Shown piece after piece: positions 23,577 to 33,448 of a DNA stretch of 64,000 bases. The notes under the pieces are model-generated. The model saw only the letters and a program-made list of their open reading frames with translations. It searched no databases and had not been told where the DNA came from. The DNA comes from Podospora pseudocomata (lineage: Eukaryota; Ascomycota; Sordariomycetes; Sordariales; Podosporaceae). Each line of letters starts with the position of its first letter. Position 1 is the first letter of the stretch. Location of the stretch: NCBI RefSeq assembly GCF_035222375.1, contig NC_085889.1, positions 1,612,001 through 1,676,000 of the forward strand. Direction: 5' to 3'. The position numbers and the translations under genes were made by a program.

Positions 23577-24240
23577 ATGAAGGCGTCTCCCCTCACCACC
23601 GGGCTCCTGCCCCTCGCCTCCCTTGTCTTGGCCGTCCCAGTTCCCGACCCCATCACGATCAAACCTCCCCGGTGCTGCCACGCCGGTGATCATCCCGCTG
23701 CCACCGGCGGCAGTTGCGTTTCCGGACCGCTCAGGGAGGATTAATTCAAGACTAACCTCGGACCGATCGGCATTGCTCCCCAGGGACCGAATAATGGGAC
23801 GGGGTATAACCCCCGCTGTTTGTTGAGGGATCTCTCCCCCGCGATTAGCCAGCAGACGTTGCGGCCGAGCAATGTGACTTTTTTGCTTGAGCAGGAGTGT
23901 TTTGCGGATTTTAATGTCAATCTGGACGCCGCCGCCGAATGGGCTTGGGGTGGGGGGGTGGGCCTCTATCGGTTGGGATGGTGGAGTTGGGTGTGTTTGT
24001 TAGTCCAGGGGATCCCGATCTTTTATCTGCATCATGGGAATATGGATAGGCAGTGGGCGATCTGGCAGGGGGCAGGATCAGGAGGGACGGACGGCGGTGG
24101 TTTGGGGCACGCAGACTACGGGGAATGGTGAGTTTTATCTTGACTTTGCCCGTATGTCCTAGTGCCAACTTCACGCTTGACACGGCCGGTGCCGTTTGGA
24201 TATCTTTCGCCGGATGTGCCGCTTTTTAAGGAAGCTGGAT
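23577..24240 (+). pseudogene. Tyrosinase (common central domain) relic
   Basis: It starts with a signal-peptide-like MKASPLTTGLLPLASLVLAV. After frame breaks, fragments of a fungal tyrosinase follow in order: LGPIGIAPQ, NNGTGYNPRCLLRDLSPAIS, NVTFLLEQECFADFNVNLDA, then the CuB-like block IPIFYLHHGNMDRQWAIWQ, then NFTLDTAG. Fungal tyrosinases (type-3 copper, oxidising phenols to quinones) have GPFxxNPRCLRRD and DPxFYLHHxxxDRxWWxWQ at these places. The CuA block expected upstream of NPRC is absent, as is most of the linker between LGPIG and CuB. Several frame changes and a stop (TAATTC near 23740) interrupt it. It is a host-gene remnant, not a functional enzyme. Some frame changes could be introns, but the missing copper-A histidines are decisive. 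Confidence 0.65.
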
Positions 24241-25142
24241 GGAGTCTACGATCGAGGGGCCGCATTGCTACATCTATGAGTAGGCAAGTATGTTATGTAT
24301 GTATGTACGGGGTTGCAGCCCGTGGAGACGAAGAAATGAGAATGAATCCTTATCAATCAATGTATTGCCCGTGTGCTTTTTCCCACTTGTGGGGTTGTGT
24401 GACAAGGAAGTCTGGATATGCGGGTAATGCCACGTTCTCGGAGGGCCATCCCACCGGCACCGGGTGGTAAGGTGAGTGGTAGTATGCCGACGGCAAGGCC
24501 GGGGAAGAGTGCCGTAGCGGGGCCGCGGCGGTGACCTTTTGCTGGAGAGAATGGGTTGGTTTTTTTTTTTCTTGGCTTTTTTTTCATTTTTTTTTCATTT
24601 TGTTTCTTTTTCTTTGTTGCTTACCAAAGAGACCACCCGGAGACATATTTTGACACAAGGTCCTCGGAGACAAAAAAGGAGACAAAAACCTCGGCATGCG
24701 TCTCATTAATGGCCCCGTATCTGGCATCGATTTTATGTTCAATTCCATCGGGTTTCCATCTTCCGTGGCGGCCCCCCGGTACTCTATTAGTAAGGTGACG
24801 GTGGGACGGCGAATGTTTTGGTAAAAACCGGGCAAGAACATGACCCCGAGACCCCCCAACTGCCTCGGTGGGTAACGGTGGGGTGGCGGGGTGGGAATGG
24901 GCAACCACAATGTGTGCCCAGGCCGGAATCTTGGATCAGTGTGATTGTGCGCGTCATATATCAAGGGGAACGACGACGTCCGACTGAGAAGAGATCAGCT
25001 TTTCCCCGCAGTGGTGTTGATATTTGGAGTTCACTTTAACTACCTACCACACCTCACCTCATCCTATCACAACACTCTCATACTACCACCACCTGCCATC
25101 ACGTCAATCCACGTTGAATAACCTCACCACCACCGGCCAAAA
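24241..25142. other. Intergenic, no gene seen
   Basis: It contains T/TTTTC runs (24559-24620) and the leader of the following oxidoreductase gene. No supported coding region. Confidence 0.5.
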
Positions 25143-26189
25143 ATGAAAGAAGCCCTCGTCAGCAAAGGCCCTCAGGTCGAAATAGTTAACACCCCCATCC
25201 CCTCCCTCCCCTCCCCGGACCACATCCTCATCCGCGTCGTCGTCACCGGCACCAACCCAAAAGACTGGAAACTCCCCGACCTCTACGAGCAGGACGCCCG
25301 CACCAACCCAGGCGATGACATCGCCGGCATAGTCCACACCGTCGGCGCCAACGTCTTTGAGTTCAAGCCCGGCGACCGCGTCGCCGCCTTCCACGAGATG
25401 CGCACCCCCCACGGCAGCTTCGCCGAGTACGCCGTCGCCTGGCAGCACACCACCTTCCACATCCCCAGCAACATCTCGTTCGAGGAGGCTGCCGCTCTGC
25501 CCCTCGCGGCCATGACCTCTGTTGTGGGGTTGTACGACCGGTTGAGGCTCCCGCAGCCGTGGTCGCCCGAGGTGAGCAGAGACGAGGTGACGGATATTCC
25601 GCTGCTGATTTACGGCGCGTCGTCCGCGGTGGGGTTTTACGGGTTGCAGTTTGCGCTGAGGAGCAACATGCACCCTTTGATCTGCGTGGCCGGGTCGGCG
25701 AAGGAGTATGTGAGGGGGTTTATCGATGAGTCAAAGGGGGATGTGGTTGTTGATTACAGGGATGGACCGGAGGCGACGGTGGAGGGGATCAAGAAGGCGC
25801 TGAAGGGGAGGGAGTTGAAGTATGCTCTTGATGCGGTTTCGTTGCCGGAGAGTCTCGACAATATTGCCGAGGTGCTGTCGACGGATGGGGGCCATGTCAC
25901 TCTTGTGCTTGGACATCCGAAGAAGGGGTTGAAGGAGGGGCAAAAGTACAGCGTTACCATGGTGGGCGATGTTCATAACGATCACAAGGATTTGGGGTAT
26001 GTTTACTTTAGGTATATTGCTAGGGGGTTGGCCGAGGGCTGGTTTAAGCCGCAGAGGGTCGAGGTCGTGCCCGGTGGATTGGGGGGTGTTCAGAAGGCGT
26101 TGGAGGACTTGAAGAAGGGGAGGGCGAGTGGAGTCAAGTATGTGATGAGGATTGAGGAGACGGAGGGGTTGGTCAAGGGGGATAGGTGA
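25143..26189 (+). CDS. MDR-family zinc-type dehydrogenase / enoyl reductase (348 aa)
   Basis: A single exon. The product is a medium-chain dehydrogenase/reductase of the fungal ToxD-like, trans-enoyl-reductase-like group. It has an N-terminal GroES-like fold (HILIRVVVTGTNPKDWKLPD, NPGDDIAGIVHTVGANVFEF, KPGDRVAAFHEM), an active-site-side PHGSFAEYAV, and a Rossmann fold beginning DIPLLIYGASSAVGFYGLQF. The structural-zinc cysteine lobe is absent, consistent with a zinc-independent NADPH oxidoreductase. No biosynthetic cluster partner (PKS/NRPS) lies nearby, so the substrate cannot be inferred. The leader is C/A-rich. The first half uses C-ending codons, the second half G-ending codons. Confidence 0.92.
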   Translation: MKEALVSKGPQVEIVNTPIPSLPSPDHILIRVVVTGTNPKDWKLPDLYEQDARTNPGDDIAGIVHTVGANVFEFKPGDRVAAFHEMRTPHGSFAEYAVAWQHTTFHIPSNISFEEAAALPLAAMTSVVGLYDRLRLPQPWSPEVSRDEVTDIPLLIYGASSAVGFYGLQFALRSNMHPLICVAGSAKEYVRGFIDESKGDVVVDYRDGPEATVEGIKKALKGRELKYALDAVSLPESLDNIAEVLSTDGGHVTLVLGHPKKGLKEGQKYSVTMVGDVHNDHKDLGYVYFRYIARGLAEGWFKPQRVEVVPGGLGGVQKALEDLKKGRASGVKYVMRIEETEGLVKGDR

Positions 26190-26340
26190 GTACCCCCAGT
26201 GGATGTTTGTCAGAATGACTGGAAGTTGGTGTGAGGAGAAGAGTAGACTCGTAGGCAAGGGCTTTAGACTCGAGTAAATAGATTGTTATGTGCCATACCT
26301 AGCTTGTTGAAGCACTCCAACCAAGGCCTGACTGTCTCTC

Positions 26341-26816
26341 ATGTTGTCAAGCGCCCTTTGTCATTCATGCCATTCAAAAATGAACCCTAGTGTCCCCGCC
26401 ATCTTACCGCTGTTTCTTTCCCGCAATTTGATCATCGGGGACGATCCAGAAAGACGTTGGTTGGACTCTGCAGGGCCAACACTACGCCATATCCCCTTTC
26501 CGTATGCCAAATTTGAAGATCCGGAGCTTGTGCGTGAAGTTTTCCAGGACCTACCGGAATCTCAGAGGATACCGCTCTGGTCGGTAAACTCCCGAAAGTG
26601 TTTTGGCTGGGTCCTTTTAACCGGCCATGAAATCATGGCCCTGTTTATTCAGTCTTACTGTGGCAAAGAAGCGAGTAGAGCGAAAGACTTTACGTAAGTC
26701 GTGTGGAAATCGATGCTTTCTACGGCCGCATTTTTTTTTCTTTACATATACACACACTCTGGCCTATGAGCAACAGGGCTGGGAAGTATGTGCTGACAGA
26801 GGTGGGTCCACATTAG
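26341..26816 (+). CDS. Small hypothetical protein (about 130 aa)
   Basis: Exon 1 (26341-26693) ends at a consensus GTAAGT. Exon 2 (26777-26816) follows a CAACAG acceptor and adds AGKYVLTEVGPH before a stop, 131 codons in all. The sequence FPYAKFEDPELVREVFQDLP, ESQRIPLWSVNSRKCFGWVL reads like protein, but I do not recognise it. Later in-frame ATGs are possible starts. It may be a gene fragment. Confidence 0.35.
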
Positions 26817-27481
26817 GAATCATTGTTTCAGTTCGACAAATGGTCGGTGTAATGTTAGTGGGTAGTGAGAGGGGCGTAGTGCATCCCAAAGTCCGAGGTC
26901 TATCCAACTGCTCGCACTTGACAGTATTCCTCGGGTAAGACTGATGGATGACCTGCCCTATCGAGATTGAGACTACAGTCACCGCATAAGCTGCCTGCAT
27001 ACCTTGAGACAGGGAATATGGGGCGTTACTAAGGTTCTTCGACATCGTGATCATTATGATCGCACCATGAGCGAGGCCAAGAACAGCGCCTCACCTAATC
27101 AGCCCTGCGGTGCTACTTTCAGCTGCAACGACAGCTGAAGACAGCGTGTAGAATCCTAAACTTGATGTGGATCTTGTTGCTGTTGATCGGGAACGGCCAG
27201 TCATTCACTGCTTCTCGTCGGGCCGTCAACGTATCGCATGAACGAGCAGAACGAGATGTGGTGTATCAATCCTCAAGGAAGGCATGGTGATGGACCATCA
27301 TTCATGATTCCATACCTCATAGCCTTTGTCACTGAACAGAGGGTACAACCAAGACGTCGAATTTTGAGTATAAGAAGCCACGAACACGCTCGCCATCACT
27401 GCTCTTTCTTTCACCATCAGTCTCTCAGACATCACCGTCCTCTCACACACAAACTTCACACCAACGCCAACCTTCAACAAA
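26817..27481. other. Intergenic with promoter of the cysteine-rich gene
   Basis: A TATA-like GTATAAG lies at 27368-27374, about 110 nt before the ATG at 27482. The leader is CA-rich. No other gene seen. Confidence 0.5.
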
Positions 27482-28006
27482 ATGCAATTCACCACCGCCC
27501 TCCTCCTCGCCCTCCAGGCCACCTTCGCCCTCACCAGCCCCGCCCCCGCGGCCGACCTTTCCACCGCCCAACTCGAAGCCGAGTGCGGCAGTCTCCACGC
27601 CAACACCTACAACGAGACCGCTCTCCCCTCCGACGTTGATCCAGTCCAGATCCGTCACTGGTAAGTGATCTCTTTCCCCTACGTAACCGAGCGGTTTGCT
27701 AACCGCAGACAAAAAAGCGTCGAACACCCCTCCGGCACCGCCACCGAGGAAAACACCCTCGGCAAACGCGACTGCGTCCCGGGCAGCGCGGCCCAGTACG
27801 GCTGCGGCAGGGGCGGGTACTGCTGGAGGCGCTGCGGCGGGAGCGGGGGCTCGTGGTGCTGGCAGGCGGTGAACAATGGCTGGGGTGACTGGATCAAGTG
27901 CACTGCGAACAGCCAGTGTGCTCCGAAAAGCGGGTGGGGGTGTGGTCAGAGCGAGGGGGATTGCAATGCTTGCGGGTGCTCTTGCACGGGTGGTTTGCCT
28001 TTCTAG
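27482..28006 (+). CDS. Cysteine-rich secreted protein, IDI-2-like
   Basis: Exon 1 (27482-27660) starts with a clear signal peptide (MQFTTALLLALQATFALTSP) and ends before a GTAAGT donor. Exon 2 resumes after an AAAAAAG acceptor near 27718 and runs to the stop at 28006. This acceptor keeps the frame and avoids a stop that the CCGCAG acceptor would create. A dibasic KR (LGKRDC) precedes the mature domain. That domain holds about 14 cysteines and paired Trp: DCVPGSAAQYGCGRGGYCWR, RCGGSGGSWCWQAVNNGWGD, WIKCTANSQC, ending CNACGCSC. This resembles the family typified by Podospora IDI-2, induced during vegetative incompatibility (recall, not a search). Role: secreted, possibly antimicrobial or a self/non-self signal. 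The propeptide/KR suggests kexin processing. Confidence 0.75.
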
Positions 28007-29657
28007 ATGATGAGTTGGCAGAGGAGACGGCTCAGTAGGGGTTGAATAGGATAAGGGGACGGGAAAGACATTGGAAGGTCAAAAGCAACAATGATGGATC
28101 GCTTCCAAGGGGTTAGAAGTAGTGTGAACAGTAGCTAGGTACCTAGTTTTGTCATTCTCTCATTCATCACCGACACACAGAAATTGAAAATTTGGATAAA
28201 CATCGTCGGTGTATGCACGTAACCCTATCGATTGGTCTCGTAGCTCATAATCATTGACATATCCCTTCCCCTTCCTCTCATTCCCAACTACCCACCTACC
28301 CATATAGTCACACCCGACAAAATTTTTGGCTCAGTCCGTATTGGTCTCACGAGGTGAGCAGAAGGTAAGCGCAGTAAGCATTACCCTGAGCTAAAGTGGG
28401 TCCAAGGACCGTTCGGCTATACTTACCGCAACCAAAACTGATCATGACTTCCGTTTTCTCCTTGCGCGTGCTAATAGCCCGTTATTAAACCCATTAGAAC
28501 TAACGTTAGATATAGTTCAGTTTTCAAGGGTTCATACCTCAGCCCTTACGCTAGTGCGGGAGGTGTCCTGGGATGTGTGGTTGTCCTCGCCGCTTTGATC
28601 AGGCCCTGATCAAGAAGGCTATCAAGAAAATATCAACTTTCGCGAGGGAACACGTTCCAAACACGGTCAGAGATCCGGCTTTCAAGTTCTTCCAAGCTCT
28701 AGATGCAGCCTCCCGCGCGTAGCAAACGGTGCTAGGCAGTGATATCTTTCATCCGCGCTGCGGGAAATTGAGAACTTGACATCATTGACATCGCAGTTCA
28801 CTTCTATTGACTTTAATTCTTGAAGAAAGTTCTGTCGGTTTGTCGCCATCATGGCCGATACCTCTGATCCCCGCGAAATATTTGAGCCCTCCAAGTACCC
28901 AGAGCTCGCAGCCGATGCCCCGATTCGTATCAAACGAGGCGCAGAGAGTCTGTAGATCAGGGCCGAGGAAGAGCAGCAAACGGAGAGCGTTGGTCTAGAT
29001 TGGTATCATTGGATCGAAATTGCTGGTTGGCTGAATCACTGCCACGTGTTAAGGTCCAGAAGGTTCCCGAAGGCAGGGCACATTCAAGGTTCACCAACGG
29101 TGTCGTTGTCGAGGGATGCTGCCCATTCGCCGGGGGGGCAGACGGGTTGGCTTGCGGGCCGTCGCAGGCAAACTTGCGCCAAACAGCTGATACCGGATTG
29201 GATCTGCCGGGCTTCAGCAAGTTTCTTTATAATCTCTCCCTCTAACGCAGTGATTATGATGAGGCCCGTCGATTTGTTGGCTTGTCTGTTTTCTTATAGC
29301 TTCCTGCTTAACCTGTTATCGTTGAAAATAGCCGGGACGCTGCAGTGACAAACGGACATGAGAGACACACCGGTGCTGCAAGACGTATTCCATGGGTTAG
29401 AGGATTAGGACTCCACGTCTCAAATCGAGGGGGATGCCGTTAATGAATATCCCGGCCGGCCTCTGTGATAACGGGCTTATAACTGGTGTAATGCCCTTCA
29501 CTGGGGATCTCCGACACGTCTGTCTTCGTGCTTTATTCAGTCAAGACTTACCTGCACTGACAACCTTACGGAGCATTCATTACACGTATGTCAGCCTTAT
29601 CTACTCATTAGAATGATAACCCGTTACTAACATCTATATCTCTTGAGGCCGGGAAAC
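28007..29657. other. Intergenic with a short gene relic
   Basis: Mostly unannotatable. At 28851-28955 (plus) a 34-codon frame MADTSDPREIFEPSKYPELA... ends at TAG, but the same frame continues protein-like (RAEEEQQTESVGLDWYHWIE) to about 29045, suggesting a decayed gene. Nothing else is supported. Confidence 0.4.
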
Positions 29658-30488
29658 ATGTCGACTTCTACTTCTGTTCAGAATCCGAACATCGGGGCAA
29701 ACCTACCGATACCCACGGAGAACACGGGTACCCACAACCCGGATTCCGGCGGCCTCATCGACACCGCTACGGCTATGTCCGCCCTCGTGGATATCCTTGA
29801 TGGCCAGCCCATCACGCCTCCCTCGCTGTACATCGACCTCGAGGGAGTTAACCTTTCCAGACATGGCACTATATCCATTCTTCAAATCTATGTTCTGCCC
29901 CTTCGCAGGGCCTACCTCATCGACATCCACATCCTCGGTGAAAAGGCGTTCTCCACCCTCAGTTCAACCATGGGCCGTACCTTCAAGGACATCCTGGAGT
30001 CAGAGACTATCCCTAAGGTCTTCTTCGACGTCCGTAACGACTCAGATGCGCTATTCAGCCACTTCCAGATCCGTCTCGCAGGGGTCCAGGACCTGCAGCT
30101 GATGGAGCTCGCCACGCGCACGTTTTCGCGGAGGGTCGTCTGCGGGCTGGCCCGGTGCATTGAGCACGATGCCTCTCTGAGCGCGTCGGAGCGGAGTTCC
30201 TGGATGGCCACCAAGGAGCGAGGCACCAGGCTTTTTGCGCCCGAACGTGGGGGCAGTTACCAGGTGTTCAATGAGCGGCCTCTCAATGAGGAAATCAGGC
30301 GCTACTGTGTTCAGGACGTCCATCTCCTCCCCCGGTTGTGGGCGCACTATTACGGTAAGCTTACGAAGGCTTGGGAAAGAAGGGTGTGTGAGGCCTCGCG
30401 GGACAGAGTGGCGCTGTCTCAGACGCCCGGGTTCAATGGCAAAGGACGGCATATGGCACTGGCACCGGCGGGTTGGTCTTGGCTGTAA
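29658..30488 (+). CDS. DEDDy 3'-5' exonuclease-domain protein (276 aa)
   Basis: A single exon, starting at ATG 29658 (MSTSTSVQNPNIG); the frame is open a little upstream but without an ATG. All four acidic exonuclease residues are visible: Exo I LYIDLEGVN (D60, E62), Exo II FFDVRNDSDAL (near D128) and Exo III YCVQD (Y216, D220). This is the RNase D/WRN-type fold that removes nucleotides from the 3' end of RNA or DNA using two metal ions. Fungal genomes carry many stand-alone copies of unknown substrate. The protein has no HRDC or helicase domain. It lies next to the repeat-rich block; the C-terminus is short and basic. Confidence 0.87.
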   Translation: MSTSTSVQNPNIGANLPIPTENTGTHNPDSGGLIDTATAMSALVDILDGQPITPPSLYIDLEGVNLSRHGTISILQIYVLPLRRAYLIDIHILGEKAFSTLSSTMGRTFKDILESETIPKVFFDVRNDSDALFSHFQIRLAGVQDLQLMELATRTFSRRVVCGLARCIEHDASLSASERSSWMATKERGTRLFAPERGGSYQVFNERPLNEEIRRYCVQDVHLLPRLWAHYYGKLTKAWERRVCEASRDRVALSQTPGFNGKGRHMALAPAGWSWL

Positions 30489-30750
30489 TCTGGTTGATTC
30501 TCACATTGTGCGGCATTCTGGCAATCTCATGCGGCGCGGACGTGGAGACGGCACAAGTCGCGTTGTGGTCCAAATTTGACGGCAACTGATCGATGGCAGA
30601 GCAGATGTTTTTGAAGTGAGTGGGCATCCATGTGTCGTAGACATTTTCGTGAACCGGTAGTTTGGCGCAGTGGTCTGCCCTGCCGTGACACCTCCTGAGT
30701 GAATATCACATGAATTACACTTTATAAGTGAGCTAGAAGAGATTACAGTT
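30489..30750. other. Intergenic, no gene seen
   Basis: This is the 3' flank of the exonuclease gene before the repeat-derived block. Nothing recognised. Confidence 0.4.
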
Positions 30751-31310
30751 AGGATATTGTTGAGATACGTCGCCTGCAGGCTAGTTGATTAAGCCCTGCC
30801 GGGCAGATCGGAAGCAATTACCTGGAGACTCTGGAGTCCTTGGACTGCGAGGTACGACGGTGTGAGGTGACACCGAAGGAAGGGAAGTATAGGGAACTTA
30901 TGCCCTGCAAATAGAATGGTGGATACTGAAGCTGTGCCCTGGAAGAGAGTGTGGTAAACCAGTATATTGTCTTTGACTGTTTGACTTGACCTTAAGAGTG
31001 GAGAGAAAAGACCATTCCAAATTCACTGCGAGGGGAGCCTTTTATAGGCATCCAAGACCTCGTTTTTCTCCTTATCGTTCCCCACATCCACCATCGGTTC
31101 AGTTAGTCACAATGGCTTATACGAGAACTTTGTAGCTCCTCGTGACCGTTGTGGGCGTTGTGGACGTTGTGGGCGTTGTGGACGTTGTGGGCGTTGTGGA
31201 CGTTGTGGGAGTCGTGGCTTGAAGCCTTTGAGTGCTGCGAGCCACGGGAAATAACATCTGTAAAATCCACAAATAACTGCTGTATTTCAACAATAATCAA
31301 TAGAGGATAA
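30750..31310. mobile_element. LTR-like relic, family A
   Basis: This stretch is collinear with 37498-38320. Shared blocks include TACGACG, GGAAGGGAAG/GGAAGAAAG, CCTGCAAATA, TTGACTGT(C/T)TGACTT, GGAGAGAAA and a CTTTATAGGCATC/CTTTATGAGCACC block, and both end in a GCTGTA-TTTCAACA-like block. Both copies carry a GTTG(T/A)G-rich minisatellite at the same place. It is an old, diverged fossil with ends that are not sharp. No coding region is present. Confidence 0.6.
31146..31209. repeat. Nine-bp minisatellite GTTGTGGRC
   Basis: About seven alternating copies of GTTGTGGGC and GTTGTGGAC, an 18-bp higher-order period, inside the LTR-like relic. The family-A copy at 37498-38320 has a comparable GTTGAGAGCGCTGTGGGCGA array. 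Confidence 0.85.
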
Positions 31311-31399
31311 GGGATATTGAACCTGTTAAGTAGATTCCTTATGCTATTGAAGATAAACTTAAATGCCTCTGTTTTTTCGTTGTTAGCAAGGGCAAAGAA

Positions 31400-31909
31400 C
31401 TGTGAGTAATTCGAGCTAACAGGTCATCGAGTTGGACTGAAAGAAGGGAAATTTGTACTTGTTGGTGTTGTATGTAACATCGAGATACATCACTTCCGGG
31501 AATCGCTCCATCATCTTGATCATTTGAGGGTGACAAAAGACAAGTGCCTGAAGTCTATCGGGCTCATCCTCTTCCCAGAGGGCCACATATAGAATTTCTT
31601 GATCGTCGGACTTTTTGATCAAACTGCCGGTAGCAGTATACCCCGCAAGGTCTTTGCGTCTGAGAGCAGCGCGTCTATTTTAGACATCCTAGCGAATAAC
31701 GGCATCGGGATCTTAGTTCTCGGCCATGATCGCAACCTCTCGCGCTGGTATAGATGGTAGCTATCTTTAAGAGTTCGTATGCCTGTATCTATAGTAAACG
31801 CTGAAAGCAATATAATATCTATCAGGAGAACCCGGGCACAAGGATGCGCGAATGCCGCGATAATAGTCTTACTCCACTTATGACTATCAAGAAGACTTCC
31901 TCGACTCAA
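31400..31909 (-). mobile_element. MULE (Mutator-like) transposase fragment
   Basis: The minus strand reads ALVFCHPQMIKMMERFPEVM and then YLDVTYNTNKYKFPFFQ (31416-31560). This is the first catalytic-aspartate region of MULE transposases (the pattern HPxxIxLxxxFPxVxxxDxTYxTNxxxxPL). Upstream, KWSKTIIAAFAHPCARVLLI and ARMSKIDALLSDAKTLRG look like the preceding domain in disrupted frames. No terminal inverted repeats were identified. It abuts the 3' end of the NLR gene (stop at 31918). Confidence 0.65.
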
Positions 31910-33089
31910 AAGCTAGCTTAACCAGCCTTAAATTTACGAAATCTGGCTTTCAGCTTCTCCAAGACTTCGGCGCGGCTTTTTCGCCTCGGTTGATGAGTTT
32001 TAATAGATAAGCCTAGCGAAGACTATTAGTTAATGTTGCGACAGGAATATATATCGAAGGTACCTTGTGTTTGCTGTAAAGATTCTATACTCCGTATGGC
32101 ACGTTGAGATTTTGAATGAGATGGCCCCAGAGTAGTCTGAAACCCGGATAGCGCCCGTCGGTACATCGCCTCGGCCTCCCCTAGTCGGCCCTGATCTACG
32201 TAAAGGTTGCCTAAGTTGTTGACTGTACTGAGAGTCGATATGTGATCCGGCCCGAGCGCCTTCTCCTTGCCTTCTAGCGCCCGCTGGTACATCGCTTCGG
32301 CTTCCCCTAGTCGGCCCTGATCTTTATAAAGGATGCCCAAATTGTTAACCGTCTCGAGAATCGATGTGTGATCCGGCCCGAGCGCCTTCTCCTTGCCTTA
32401 TAGCGCCCGCTGGTACATCGCTTCGGCTTCCCCTAGTCGGCCCTGATCTACGTAAAGGATGCCCAAATTGTTAACCGTCTCGAGAGTCGATATGTGATCC
32501 GGCCCGAGCGCCTTCTCCTTGCCTTCTAGCGCCCGTCGGTACATCGCCTCGGCTTCTTCTAGTCGGCCCTGATATACGTAAAGGAGGCCTAAATTGTTAA
32601 CTGTATTGAGAGTCGATATGTGATCCGGCCCGAGCGCCTTCTCCTTGCCTTCTAGCGCCCGCTGGTACATCGCCTCGGCTTCCTTTAGTCGGTGTTACAA
32701 CCTGCACCAGAAATGGATACAGACTGCAAGGCAGTACGCCAGAGGTGAATATGACAGGATAATCGAAGGTTGTGGCAAGCGTCTCAGACACGGGTTCACT
32801 GTCAACAACAGGTTGTTCTAACAAAGAGCTACTGAAAGTAGATTGTAGACAAATGAACTTGAATTGCTTGCATGAGGAATCAGATTCCTCGATACGGGAG
32901 CGCCCGGCGCTCCCCTATTATGTCAAGCTGTCTACATATATTTCTGAAGTATCTTTGTACCTTGCTCAGTGTGCTCAGTGGTCTTGGCCACTGATCAGAC
33001 TGAGCAACTCCTGATTGGTTGCACGGGGGCTTGTGGGTCTTTCCATCCCTGGCCCAATGATTGGCTGAGGTGCCCAGCACCTCGGGTAC

Positions 33090-33329
33090 TGTCAGACAGA
33101 AAAGGGTTCTGGTCAACCAAGCTGAATAGGAGCTCATGGAAGCTGAAACTGACGTAACCAGTTCAGCTGGACATGGTACCATTTGCCACCAATGCTGTCA
33201 CCATGTATAGATATAATTGAGGTTCTCAGGCTTTGAAGGAACAGGAGCACACACAAGGACAAGCAATACAATCACACTGTTGCAACCCCCATGATATTCA
33301 CCCTCAAGAGTGCATCGTGTTATCTGACA
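33090..33329 (+). repeat. 5' LTR of the Copia element
   Basis: 240 bp, TGTCAGACAG to TTATCTGACA. A TATA-like GTATAGATATAA occurs near 33204-33215. It matches the 3' LTR base for base on visual comparison. Confidence 0.92.
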
Positions 33330-33448
33330 ATTAAGAGTCTCATCCGCTCATCGCATCGCCTGCGCGCCGATTAGTCAGCCAACCCCAACAAGAAGCACAT
33401 TCGACTCGCACTCTTGGATTCAATTCCAGTTCACCAAAACTCAACACA

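Noticed and set aside
29643-29657. Earlier start for the exonuclease-domain protein
   Set aside because: The codon there is TTG; the first ATG in frame is 29658.
31146-31209. Regular short repeats resembling a CRISPR array
   Set aside because: Nine-bp units without spacers, in a eukaryote, inside an LTR-like repeat: a minisatellite.
32398-32670. A small stand-alone TPR protein
   Set aside because: It is a piece of the split NLR repeat array, with no start of its own.
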